From contig UCGV01000034.1 of assembly GCA_900471925.1 (NCBI GenBank), positions 51,214-115,213 on the forward strand: a stretch of 64,000 nt of DNA, in the 5' to 3' direction. Shown here in pieces: positions 16,355 to 24,612 of the stretch. The notes beneath the pieces were generated by a model that was not told the origin of the DNA, did not search any database, and saw only the letters and a list, made by a program, of their open reading frames with translations. This DNA comes from Hyphomicrobiales bacterium. GTDB taxonomy: Bacteria; Pseudomonadota; Alphaproteobacteria; Rhizobiales; Rhizobiaceae. The position numbers and the translations under genes were made by a program. The stretch's first letter is position 1. Each line of letters starts with the position of its first letter.

Positions 16355-17989
16355 TCAGATCGACCAGTTGGTGGCGCGGAAGTCCATGGCGAAGGCCGGA
16401 GCGGCCTTCCACTTCAGCGACGACTTCATACCGGTGAAGACGGCATTCTGGTGCAGGACCTGATAGACCGGGTCTTCGCGCTCGGCGATTTCCAGCATGC
16501 GGGCGATCGCCTTCTTGCGCTGCGCCCTGTCGGTGGAGGTTTCCATGACGACGGCGAGCTTGTTCATCTCCGCGTTCGTCCAGTCCTTCTTCTGCTGCAC
16601 TTCGCCGTTCGGGCCGAACTGCACGACCATCGGCGTGATCGGGTCGTTGATCGAGTTGCCAGCCGACCAGTCACGCACGCCCTTGATGCCCTGGGGATCG
16701 TGGATCTGCGCCCAGTTCTCCTTCATCTCGATCTCGACGTTGAGACCGACCTGCTTCCACATCTCGACCATGATCTGGCCGTTCGCCGTTTGGTTCGTGT
16801 AGTAGTTGTTGAGCAGCCGATAGGGGATCGCATCACCCTTGTAATTGGCCTGCTTCAAGAGGTCCCTGGCGAGCGCCGGATCGAATGCCGGAGGCGCCCA
16901 GCCATCGATGAACATGTCGCTGGTGCGGAAGGATTCGAACTGCAGGCCGGCCGGGATGACGGTCTTGCCGTCCCAGAGCGCATCGACGATCGCCTGGCGG
17001 TCGATGGCGTGCGTCATGGCACGACGAACCAGCGGGTTGGCGAGGATCTGGTTCTGGGTGTTGAAGACAGAGATGCGGTGGTTCCAGATCGTCGAGCTCT
17101 GAACTTCGTAGCCTGGAGCAGCCTGGACGGCAGCGATCTGATCCGGCGGCAGGTCGCAGGCGAAGTCATATTCGCCGGAAAGCAGGCCGTTGACGCGCGA
17201 GGCGACTTCCGGAACTTCCACGAACCGGATCTGCTCGAGCGGCGGGCGACCGCCCCAATATTCGTCGAAGGCGATCAGTGTCAGCGAAACGTCGGGCTTG
17301 TATTCGCCGACCATGTAAGGGCCTGTTGTGATCGGCTTGCGCGACCATTCAGTGAAGCTTGCAGCCTCATCCCATGCGCGGCGATTGGTAATCTGGCTGC
17401 CGCCGGAATAGAGGCGGCCTTCCAGCGTCACGTCAGGCGTCGTGTTGTGCAGGCGCACGGTGTACTTATCGACGATCTCGATGCCGGCGAGCGCCGGCCA
17501 CAGGCGACGGCCGACGCCCGGCACGGTTGCCGGCAGTTCCTTGGCGGTCGCAGGCTTGTGATCGGATTCGAAGATGGTCTTGCCGCCGGCCGGCTCCGTA
17601 TTGCCGAACACGCGTTCCTTGGAGAAGGAGAAAGCGACATCTTCGGCGGTCATTTCATCGCCGTTGTGGAACTTGACGCCCTGGCGCAGCTTCAGTTCGA
17701 GCGTCTTGTCGTCGATGCGCTTCCACTCGGTGGCAAGACCCGGAACCGGACCCTGGTTGCCCATCCAGTCACGCAGGATCAGGCCTTCCCAGAGGTTTGG
17801 ATAGAAGATGCGCTCACCGACATTGGACTGCTCGTGATAGACGTCGAGCGAGTTGTTGTTGGTGATTTTCTGCACCGCGATGGTGATGGACGGACGCTTG
17901 CCCTGGCTGAAAGCGAGGCGTGGCAGAACGAGCGTGCCGGCGGCCGCACCCAGAAGGCCGAGCGCGCCGCGTCGATTGGTCGAAATCAT
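16355..17989 (-). CDS. ABC substrate-binding protein, SBP_bac_5 family
   Basis: A 544-residue periplasmic binding protein of the peptide/nickel/glutathione class (SBP family 5). The N-terminus has a twin-arginine-like signal (STNRRGALGLLGAAAG, mature from about residue 30). The fold-specific segments are WEGLILRDWMGNQGPVPGLA, LELKLRQGVKFHNGDEMTAEDV and RRAMTHAIDRQAIVDALWDG. The ligand cannot be read from the sequence; the linked glycerophosphodiesterase and HAD phosphatase suggest something other than peptides. First transporter gene of the operon, 167 bases after the HAD gene. Confidence 0.93.
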   Translation of the reverse strand: MISTNRRGALGLLGAAAGTLVLPRLAFSQGKRPSITIAVQKITNNNSLDVYHEQSNVGERIFYPNLWEGLILRDWMGNQGPVPGLATEWKRIDDKTLELKLRQGVKFHNGDEMTAEDVAFSFSKERVFGNTEPAGGKTIFESDHKPATAKELPATVPGVGRRLWPALAGIEIVDKYTVRLHNTTPDVTLEGRLYSGGSQITNRRAWDEAASFTEWSRKPITTGPYMVGEYKPDVSLTLIAFDEYWGGRPPLEQIRFVEVPEVASRVNGLLSGEYDFACDLPPDQIAAVQAAPGYEVQSSTIWNHRISVFNTQNQILANPLVRRAMTHAIDRQAIVDALWDGKTVIPAGLQFESFRTSDMFIDGWAPPAFDPALARDLLKQANYKGDAIPYRLLNNYYTNQTANGQIMVEMWKQVGLNVEIEMKENWAQIHDPQGIKGVRDWSAGNSINDPITPMVVQFGPNGEVQQKKDWTNAEMNKLAVVMETSTDRAQRKKAIARMLEIAEREDPVYQVLHQNAVFTGMKSSLKWKAAPAFAMDFRATNWSI

Positions 17990-18156
17990 CGGAAACTCCT
18001 TGTGTCTTGACCGACGAGCCCCTCTCGTGGTCCGTGTTGTTAAAATCAGCGAGATGTCGCCGGATTGACGGCTTTATGAATTTTTCAATAAAGGCGCCCG
18101 TCGCGGATGCCGCGAAGAGCCGTTCCAGCGCGCAAGGCAGGCCCCGCGCGACGAGA

Positions 18157-18870
18157 TCAGCCGGCGGCGGAAGCCGCCGGTTTGCTTGCAGGCGAAACGG
18201 CGGTGCTCGCCGAAAGCGCCTCGAGTGCGCGCGCCAGTTCACCCGCTCCCTCGACCGTTTGCAGAGCGCCTGCCGCCTTCAGCGCTTCGTGCCGTCCGCT
18301 GCGCGGATCGGCCGGATCGACGAAGCCGATTGCAGCCATGCCGGCCGCCACGGCACCTGTGATCCCGAGCGCGCTGTCGTCGATGACGAGGCAGCGATGC
18401 GGCGCCACGCCGAGATTTTCGGAGCAGAGGAGGAAAAGATCAGGTGCAGGCTTGGGCCTCGCCACCATCTCGGCACTGTAGATATGCGGGGCAAATTCCA
18501 CCCACAAATCCAGAAGACCGAGGCTGCGGCGTAGCCTCTCCGTGTCGCTGTTTGAGGCGACGCATTTGCGCTGCTTCACGTTTCGCACCAGTTCTTCCAT
18601 GCCAGGCATGGGTCGCAGCGAGCGGGAAAATTCCGCGTAGAGCGCGCTCCTGGCATCGGCGAAGACACGGTCCGGATCTGCAATGCCGAATTCTTCGCGA
18701 CAAAGGAGGCCAGCCGCCGCCCCCGAAAGACCAGTGAAGCGACGGTGCACCTCAGCCTGGCTCAAGGCAACACCGGCGCGCTGCAGGGCCTGCGCCAGCG
18801 TGCCGCTCGCCACTGGCTCGCTGTCGATCAATACGCCGTCGCAATCGAAGATCAGAAGTTCTATCGTCAT
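18157..18870 (-). CDS. HAD-superfamily phosphatase (beta-phosphoglucomutase/phosphatase subfamily)
   Basis: A 237-residue cytoplasmic HAD enzyme. Motif I is FDCDGVLIDSEP (nucleophile Asp at about 9, acid/base Asp at 11), motif II is in CVASNSDTERLRRSLG, motif III is the Lys of RPKPAPDLFLL, and motif IV is CLVIDDSALGITGAVAAGM. A helical cap lies between motifs I and II (HRRFTGLSGAAAGLL). It would dephosphorylate a small sugar or polyol phosphate. Being the first gene of the minus-strand operon and divergent from a SorC-type regulator, it probably acts on a product of the imported substrate, for instance glycerol phosphate or a sugar phosphate. Confidence 0.88.
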   Translation of the reverse strand: MTIELLIFDCDGVLIDSEPVASGTLAQALQRAGVALSQAEVHRRFTGLSGAAAGLLCREEFGIADPDRVFADARSALYAEFSRSLRPMPGMEELVRNVKQRKCVASNSDTERLRRSLGLLDLWVEFAPHIYSAEMVARPKPAPDLFLLCSENLGVAPHRCLVIDDSALGITGAVAAGMAAIGFVDPADPRSGRHEALKAAGALQTVEGAGELARALEALSASTAVSPASKPAASAAG

Positions 18871-18884
18871 GCGGACGGCATTAC

Positions 18885-18918
18885 GTTACATATGTTACAT
18901 CAATGTGAAATTTGTAAC
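18885..18918. promoter_or_regulatory. Probable operator between HAD gene and SorC-type regulator
   Basis: Two direct copies of GTTACAT (18885-18891 and 18894-18900) and an inverted TTGTAAC (18912-18918) lie in the divergent intergenic region, 15 bases upstream of the HAD start. Three related half-sites this close suggest the binding site of the adjacent regulator, controlling both directions. Confidence 0.55.
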
Positions 18919-18955
18919 GCCTGCGGAATTCGAACGGCATTTGGGATGGAGACTG

Positions 18956-19894
18956 ATGGAATCGCATGAACTGAAAATCCGGGCAGCCTGGCTCTATCAC
19001 GTGGAGGGGCTGACGCAGGCGCAGATTGCCGAGCGCATGTATCTCACCCGCCGTCGGGTGAACGAGTTCCTGGCCGCGGCTCTTGAGGAAGGCATCGTGA
19101 GGGTAAGCTTCGCCTCGACGCTTGCCGCCGGCATGGAGCTGGAATCACGCCTGCAGGAACGTTTCGGCCTGGAGGCTGCGGTTGTCGTGCCTACTCCTGC
19201 CGATCCGCAGCTTCTGCACCAGGCGCTCGGCCGCGGCGCAGCCGCCTATCTCGACCGGTTGATCCAGGCCCGCAAGCCCCGCTCCATCGGGGTGGGCTGG
19301 GGCGCGACACTGCGGGAGACCGTCACCCACATGACACCGGTAAGCGAGCCGGCGATAGAGCTGCGCTCGATGATGGGTGGGCTGACGCGCGGTTCAGAGA
19401 TCAACACATTCGAGATCGTGCGTGCCTTCGCGCAGGTCCTGAAAGCCCAATGCCACTATTTCGCGGCACCGATCTATGCCGAGAGCCCGCAATCGCGCGA
19501 GGCGATCATTTCACAATCGGTCTTTGAGCGCATCTTCCGCCAGACCTGCGAAGTAGACATCTCGTTCCTCAGCGTCGGTGACGTGACCCGCCAGTCCCTG
19601 CAGGTTCGCTACGGCCTGCCGGCCGAAACCGATATAGCCGACCTCATCGCCGTCGGCGCCGTCGGCGATCTGCTCGGCCGCTATATCGATGCCGAGGGCC
19701 GCCCCGTCGCCCACCCCCTGAACGCACAGGTGCTTGCCCCCGACCTTACGGACTACCGGAAGATCCCCTGCCGCATCGTCGCCTCGGGCGGCATTCACAA
19801 GCACGCCATCCTCACTGCCACCGTACGTGCCGGACTCGCAACTGCGCTGGTTACGGATGAGGAGAGCGCAACGGCGCTGCTTGCGGGCGAATGA
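18956..19894 (+). CDS. SorC/DeoR-like sugar-binding transcriptional regulator
   Basis: A 312-residue regulator. The N-terminal helix-turn-helix is clear (WLYHVEGLTQAQIAERMYLT, then RRRVNEFLAAALEEGIVRV). The C-terminal sugar-phosphate-binding domain of the SorC type follows, with VGVGWGATLRE-like text (SIGVGWGATLRETV), CHYFAAPIYA, and the end SGGIHKHAILTATVRAGLAT. Such proteins sense phosphorylated sugars or polyols and repress or activate adjacent operons. The ATG at 18956 is chosen because it begins the HTH region; a longer frame upstream would run through the operator. Divergent from the HAD-ABC-GDPD operon, which it most likely controls. Confidence 0.9.
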   Translation: MESHELKIRAAWLYHVEGLTQAQIAERMYLTRRRVNEFLAAALEEGIVRVSFASTLAAGMELESRLQERFGLEAAVVVPTPADPQLLHQALGRGAAAYLDRLIQARKPRSIGVGWGATLRETVTHMTPVSEPAIELRSMMGGLTRGSEINTFEIVRAFAQVLKAQCHYFAAPIYAESPQSREAIISQSVFERIFRQTCEVDISFLSVGDVTRQSLQVRYGLPAETDIADLIAVGAVGDLLGRYIDAEGRPVAHPLNAQVLAPDLTDYRKIPCRIVASGGIHKHAILTATVRAGLATALVTDEESATALLAGE

Positions 19895-19949
19895 GTTGAG
19901 GGGCATTCCATAAGCTCGCTCCAACATCACCGAATCCGCTTCGAATAGG

Positions 19950-20215
19950 TGCGAGCGACCAACGGCCTGCGCCAGCGATCTCGCGACATCGATGATATCA
20001 TCGCGGCCAGCGGTCGGATCCTCCTTGTTGAAGGCGACACCGAGCTTGATCTTGAAATGAACGCCCCTCACCTTCTCCAGCTCAAAGCCGCGGTTCGGCA
20101 GATCCTGAGTCCATTCCGGCACGATGCCGATGTCACAACCGGCCGAAAGCAGCGACACCTGCAAAAAAATGTCGTCGCAGGTATAGGCGGCGATATTATC
20201 GGTCAGGTCGTGGCC
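19950..20215 (-). pseudogene. Remnant of a LysR-type regulator (C-terminal end only)
   Basis: The frame after a TAG at 20216-20218 reads GHDLTDNIAAYTCDDIFLQV, then SLLSAGCDIGIVPEWTQDLP, and ends around DDIIDVARSLAQAVGR. This is the last third of a LysR effector-binding domain (the pattern GCDIGIVPEWTQDLPNRG is typical). No helix-turn-helix or start precedes it, and the frame runs on without its natural stop into the antisense of the SorC-type gene. So both ends are lost. Confidence 0.75.
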
Positions 20216-20252
20216 CTAGAACGGAAATAGCGCTCGCTAAAGATTTGCCTTG

Positions 20253-21125
20253 TCACTTACCGACGCCTTGGCTTAGTCCCCTGATAAACTGCCGAGAGAA
20301 GATCACATAGAGGACGACGAGTGGTACGACGCCAAGCGTCAGCGCGGCAAGAAGAGCCGGATAATCGCTCAGGAACTGGCCGACGAACTGCTGGACACCA
20401 AGCGTCACAGTCTGGTTGGCCTTGCCAGGCGCCAGGATCAGCGGGAACCAGAGATCGTTCCAGACCGGAAGCATGGTTAGCGTCGCAACCGCTGCAAGGC
20501 CGGGCTTGACCACCGGCAGCACGATCCGAAAAGTACGAAATTCACCGGCCCCGTCCATGCGGGCTGCCTCCTTGATTTCCGTCGGTACCGTGCGGAAATA
20601 GGCCATCATCAGGGTCACCGCGATCGGTATGCTCATCGCGGTATAGACCAGGATCAGCGCCGTCAGCGTATCGACGAGGCCCCACGTAATCATGATCTTC
20701 AGAATCGGCACCGTGCCGAGCCGGATCGGCAGCATGATGCCGACCACGAAAAGCGCGGCGATGACTGGCGTGATCTTCAGGCGATATTCGGTCAGGCCAT
20801 AGGCCGCCAGCGCCGAAAAGACGACCGTCAGCACGATCGTCGAGACGGTAACGATCAGGCTGTTGCGATAGTTCAGGAAGAAACTACCGCGGGTGAATAC
20901 ACGAATATAGCCGTCCACGCTGAAGGTCGTCGCCGTCGGCAGGTCGAACGGGCCGCCGAAGATCGCCGGCGTCGTCTTGAACGAATTTAAAATGACGACG
21001 CAGATCGGCCCGAGCGCCAGAAGGACGAAGAAGATCAAGAGGCCATGGACGATCAACCGGTCGAGCGCCATGCGATAGCGACTCGTGCCGTAAAAGGTGG
21101 AACTGACCTTGCTGGACGATAACAT
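20253..21125 (-). CDS. Carbohydrate ABC importer permease, MalG type
   Basis: A 290-residue inner-membrane permease of the CUT1 sugar-transporter class. Six hydrophobic segments can be traced, the first at about residues 28-48. The EAA loop for ATPase contact is EAARMDGAGEFRTFRIVLP, and the C-terminus ends FSRQFIRGLSQGVGK as in MalG proteins. It follows the MalF-type gene after 12 bases. No ATPase gene is found downstream: the next sequence is a LysR remnant. Confidence 0.93.
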   Translation of the reverse strand: MLSSSKVSSTFYGTSRYRMALDRLIVHGLLIFFVLLALGPICVVILNSFKTTPAIFGGPFDLPTATTFSVDGYIRVFTRGSFFLNYRNSLIVTVSTIVLTVVFSALAAYGLTEYRLKITPVIAALFVVGIMLPIRLGTVPILKIMITWGLVDTLTALILVYTAMSIPIAVTLMMAYFRTVPTEIKEAARMDGAGEFRTFRIVLPVVKPGLAAVATLTMLPVWNDLWFPLILAPGKANQTVTLGVQQFVGQFLSDYPALLAALTLGVVPLVVLYVIFSRQFIRGLSQGVGK

Positions 21126-21137
21126 CTGTTCCGCTCC

Positions 21138-22025
21138 CTAGATCTGATGGGCCTGGAGACGCCGCTGGACCAACCAGAAATAGGCGGCGGTCACGAAAAG
21201 AATGATGACGAAGATGACTGTCGCGACCGTCGCGCCGAGATCGAGGTCAGCAACCTGGCCGCTCGATCCGAAGAAAGTGCGGTAAAACAGCGTTCCGAGA
21301 ATATCGGTGCTGTAGTTTGGTCCTGGGGCCGAGCCATTGAGCGCGAAGATCAGGTCGAAACCGTTGAACGTCCAGATATAGGTCAGGATCACGATCAGGC
21401 CGAATTGCGGCGCGATCAGCGGGAACTTGATCTTCCAGAAGATCCGCCAGTTTCCTGCACCGTCGAGGCGGGCGGCCTCGATTATATCCTCGGGGACGGC
21501 GAGAAGCGCGCTGTAGAGAAAGAGCATGGGTATGCCAACATATTGCCAGACAGACATCAGCGAGATCGTCGGCAGGGCCGTCAACTCGTTACCGAGCAGC
21601 GGAAAACCAACGAGTCCCCAGAGCGGATTGATGATCAGCCGCCAGATGAAGCCGACGATGACGACCGAGAGCGTGGCCGGCACGAAAAGCAGCGTGCGGT
21701 AGATGCCCTCGGAGCGACCGAGAAGGCCCGATGTCAGAAGTCCGGCCATCAGCAGGCCGATCGGCACTTCGACGATCAAGTGAATGAGGAAGAACTCGCA
21801 ATTGTTCAAGAGCGCGTTCCAGAAGCGGGCGCTCGTGACCGGATGGGTGAAGAGATAATAATAGTTCGCCAGACCGACGAACACGCGTCCGCCAGGGCTA
21901 TCCGTATCGAAGAAGCTCATGACGATCGATGCCGCGAGCGGCAGGACGGCGAAGGCGAGATAGATTGCGAGCGCTGGCAGCACAAAAAGGAAGAGGCTCC
22001 AGCGAGCCGTCGCAGGACGTGTCAC
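21138..22025 (-). CDS. Carbohydrate ABC importer permease, MalF type
   Basis: A 295-residue CUT1 permease. The first helix is FLFVLPALAIYLAFAVLPL, several more follow, and the EAA loop is EAARLDGAGNWRIFWKIKFP. Periplasmic text FDTDSPGGRVFVGLANYYYL is typical of the family. Partner of the MalG-type protein. It is separated from the binding-protein gene by 90 bases containing a 13-bp perfect hairpin. Confidence 0.93.
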   Translation of the reverse strand: MTRPATARWSLFLFVLPALAIYLAFAVLPLAASIVMSFFDTDSPGGRVFVGLANYYYLFTHPVTSARFWNALLNNCEFFLIHLIVEVPIGLLMAGLLTSGLLGRSEGIYRTLLFVPATLSVVIVGFIWRLIINPLWGLVGFPLLGNELTALPTISLMSVWQYVGIPMLFLYSALLAVPEDIIEAARLDGAGNWRIFWKIKFPLIAPQFGLIVILTYIWTFNGFDLIFALNGSAPGPNYSTDILGTLFYRTFFGSSGQVADLDLGATVATVIFVIILFVTAAYFWLVQRRLQAHQI

Positions 22026-22075
22026 CCAATATCTCCGTAGTCTTGTCGCCCGGGCAAACCGGCAGGCATCAGAAG

Positions 22076-22106
22076 CCTCGCGTACCGGGGCAGCCGGTAC
22101 GCGAGG
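22076..22106 (-). repeat. 13-bp perfect hairpin between binding-protein and permease genes
   Basis: CCTCGCGTACCGG and CCGGTACGCGAGG pair perfectly around a five-base loop (GGCAG), nine bases after the binding-protein stop. It probably stabilises the upstream mRNA and limits read-through, as in malE-malF type operons. No strong T-run follows. Confidence 0.7.
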
Positions 22107-22115
22107 GGCTTGTTC

Positions 22116-23381
22116 TTACTTCTTCTGCGGTGCGTACCAGGATGCAAGGCCGGCCTGAAGTTCGGCTGCCGCCTTTTCCGGCGTGACGTCGTCACCGATC
22201 ATCATCGTCTGCAGCACGCGCCAGATTTCGTCGTCGAGCGGCGGATTGCCAGCGCTCAGGCGATCGAGCGCCAGACGCGGCGTCAGCTTGGCGCCCGTCT
22301 TCAGATCGGCGAATTTTTGCGCCAGCGCATTGGTGTAGGTGACGGGTGTGCTGCTCATAGCAAAAAAGCCTGGCGCAGCGTTCACGTAGAGTTCCTGGAA
22401 TTCCGGCGTTCCGAGCCAGGCAAGGAAGGTCTTTGCGGCGTCCTTATGCTTGCTGGCCGCATTGATGCCGATGGCCATATCAGGCATTTCCTGCAGGTAG
22501 CGCTGACCACCCTCCTTCGCAGCCGGCGGCCCGAAGACGCCGACATTGAGACCGGTAGACGTCACCTGATTGATGTTCCAGGAGCCATCCGGAAGGATCG
22601 CGGCGCGGCCGATTGTGAAGAGCTGCGTCATGTCGGCATATTGCAGGCTCGCCTGGCCTTTCGGCAGGAAGGGCTTCCAGGCGGCAAAGGCCTTGAAGGC
22701 TTCGACGAATTCCGGGTCTGTCAGCTTCTTGGTGCCGTCGATCAGGCCGAGACGGCCTTCCTCGCCGTTCCAGTAGGACGGGCCGATGTTGTAGAGCCCG
22801 TTATAGGCGAGCTGCCAGGACTCGGACGAACCGTAGGCGAGCGGCTCGTACTTGCCGCTGTCCTTGATTTTCTGCAGCACCTTGACGAACTCGTCGGCCG
22901 TCTTTGGCACGTCGAGGCCCAGTTCCTTGAAAATATCGACATTGTAATAGAAGCCGGCAAGGACGGCCGCGACGGGCAGGCAGAAGGGCGTACCCTTGGC
23001 GTCCGTCCAGGCAGCCTTCGACGTCTCGTCGAAATTCTTGATGGCGTCGAAATCGGCCAGCGAATCGAAGTAACCGCGGCCGATCCACTCGCGATTGACG
23101 TCGAAAGGACGGCAGGTCAGGAGATCCGGGCCGGCGCCAGCTTCAATCTGGGATTGCATCGCCGCATTATATTCATTGGTGTTGACCGGCGCGAACTCGA
23201 CCTTGATGCCGGGGTTTTTGGCTTCAAAGGCAGGTATGATCTTGTCTTGCCAGACGGCAATGTCTTCCGTTCGCCAACTGCCGAGCTTGATGGTGACATC
23301 ATCAGCCAACGCGCCACCGGCCGCCAGCATGGCGGCCACGGACAAAAAGGCACCATTCAACAATGCATGCTTTGAAAGCAT
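22116..23381 (-). CDS. Carbohydrate ABC importer substrate-binding protein (SBP family 1)
   Basis: A 421-residue periplasmic sugar-binding protein. The signal peptide is at 1-27 (LLNGAFLSVAAMLAAGGALA). The mature part starts DDVTIKLGSWRTEDIAVW and shows family-1 text such as FEAKNPGIKVEFAPVNTNEY and IGRAAILPDGSWNINQV. The ATG at 23381 is chosen over an upstream one because GGGAG lies nine bases before it and it opens the signal peptide. Ligand unknown; the divergent Gfo/GntR/SIS/kinase operon suggests an amino sugar or aminated oligosaccharide. Confidence 0.93.
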   Translation of the reverse strand: MLSKHALLNGAFLSVAAMLAAGGALADDVTIKLGSWRTEDIAVWQDKIIPAFEAKNPGIKVEFAPVNTNEYNAAMQSQIEAGAGPDLLTCRPFDVNREWIGRGYFDSLADFDAIKNFDETSKAAWTDAKGTPFCLPVAAVLAGFYYNVDIFKELGLDVPKTADEFVKVLQKIKDSGKYEPLAYGSSESWQLAYNGLYNIGPSYWNGEEGRLGLIDGTKKLTDPEFVEAFKAFAAWKPFLPKGQASLQYADMTQLFTIGRAAILPDGSWNINQVTSTGLNVGVFGPPAAKEGGQRYLQEMPDMAIGINAASKHKDAAKTFLAWLGTPEFQELYVNAAPGFFAMSSTPVTYTNALAQKFADLKTGAKLTPRLALDRLSAGNPPLDDEIWRVLQTMMIGDDVTPEKAAAELQAGLASWYAPQKK

Positions 23382-23471
23382 TTGATAATCTCCCACTCTC
23401 GTCGCCTGAATCCGCTCCCATGCCGGCTCTTTATAGGATTGGCCGGCAATTGATGATGGACGATACCTCTC

Positions 23472-23528
23472 AATACCAGTTGTGACAAGTTATATTTTTT
23501 ATTTCCAGTTTTTGTCTTATGTGGTATT
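23472..23528. promoter_or_regulatory. Divergent intergenic region with paired half-sites
   Basis: AATACCA at 23472-23478 and TGGTATT at 23522-23528 form an inverted repeat spaced by 43 bases, between the binding-protein gene and the Gfo gene, with a smaller TTGTGACAA element at 23480-23488. They may bind the GntR-type regulator encoded nearby (HutC-type operators contain GGTAT-like half-sites), so this is a plausible but unproven operator pair. Confidence 0.4.
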
Positions 23529-23577
23529 CGATCTTCAAAGGTGGCGCGATCCATCGCGACAAATCGAGGGAAGAAAC

Positions 23578-24612
23578 ATGATCGGTGTCGGACTGTTGGG
23601 GTCGGGGTTCATCGGCGAATGTTACGCCGATGCACTGCTTGATGTGCGCAATGCACAGTTGCGCGCGTGTTATTCGCGCGGCCGCAGTCGCGCCGAAGAG
23701 TTTGCGCGCAAGTGGAACGTGACCGCCCATGCCGACATGGATGGCCTTTGCGCCGACCCCGCCGTCGATATCGTCATCATCGCGCTTCCGAACGAAGTTC
23801 ACCTCGAGGCGACGGAGATCGCTGCCCGGCACAAGAAGGCCGTCATCTGCACCAAGCCCCTTGCCCGCACCGAGGCGGAGGCAGCGCAGATGCTGAAAGT
23901 GGTGTTGGAGGCCGGCATCTGGCATGGATATGCGGAAAGCTCGGTCTTTTCACCCAATATCGCCAAGGCCTACGAGATGGTAAAGGCCGGCGGCATCGGT
24001 AATCTCTTGACGATGCGCGCCCGCGAGGCCCATTCCGGTCCGCATGCGCCGCACTTCTGGGACGCAGAGACGGCAGGCGGCGGTGCATTGCTCGACATGG
24101 GTTGCCACACTGTAGAATCAGCAAGACATTTCTTCGGCAAGGATAATCCCGTAACCGAGGTCATGGCCTGGGGTTCGACGATGGTACATGTCGACAAGAC
24201 GACCGGCGAAGACGCCGCGATCGCGCTGCTGAAATTCAAAGGCGGACAATTGGCGACCATCGAATCGTCCTGGATCGAAAAAGGCGGGATGCAGCTGCGC
24301 CACGAACTCGTCGGTTCTGAAGGCCGCATCGTGACGGATAGTTCGGTTGGTCCCGTCTGGGGCTTCGTCGGAAAGCCGGTCGGCTACACGGTCGAAAAGG
24401 CGGATGCCGAAACCGGCTGGGTCTATCCTGTGCCCGAGGAGACCCGCGCCTATGGGTTCTCCCAGCAGATGCGTCATTTCATCGATTGTGTTGCAGCCGG
24501 CAGGACGCCTTCGGAAACCTATGAGGACGGCGTGATCGTCAACAGGATCATCGATGCGTGCTACCGGTCCATGAAGACCAGGCAATGGGAAAAGGTTGCG
24601 GTAGGCCCATGA
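23578..24612 (+). CDS. Gfo/Idh/MocA-family NAD(P)-dependent oxidoreductase
   Basis: A 344-residue dehydrogenase for a sugar, inositol or related polyol. The Rossmann nucleotide motif is at the start (IGVGLLGSGFIGECYADALL), CTKPLARTEAEA carries the EKP-like catalytic lysine (here TKP), and the C-terminal alpha/beta domain has GGGALLDMGCHTVESARHFFG with the catalytic Asp and His. The ATG at 23578 follows GAGGGAAG and gives the motif at residue 3, whereas a longer frame would add an unlikely leader. Its stop overlaps the GntR start (ATGA), so they are one operon. Confidence 0.92.
   Translation: MIGVGLLGSGFIGECYADALLDVRNAQLRACYSRGRSRAEEFARKWNVTAHADMDGLCADPAVDIVIIALPNEVHLEATEIAARHKKAVICTKPLARTEAEAAQMLKVVLEAGIWHGYAESSVFSPNIAKAYEMVKAGGIGNLLTMRAREAHSGPHAPHFWDAETAGGGALLDMGCHTVESARHFFGKDNPVTEVMAWGSTMVHVDKTTGEDAAIALLKFKGGQLATIESSWIEKGGMQLRHELVGSEGRIVTDSSVGPVWGFVGKPVGYTVEKADAETGWVYPVPEETRAYGFSQQMRHFIDCVAAGRTPSETYEDGVIVNRIIDACYRSMKTRQWEKVAVGP

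Noticed and set aside
15854..18010. 718-codon plus-strand frame across the binding-protein gene
   Set aside because: Antisense shadow of a strongly supported SBP-5 gene, without ribosome-binding site or recognisable domains.
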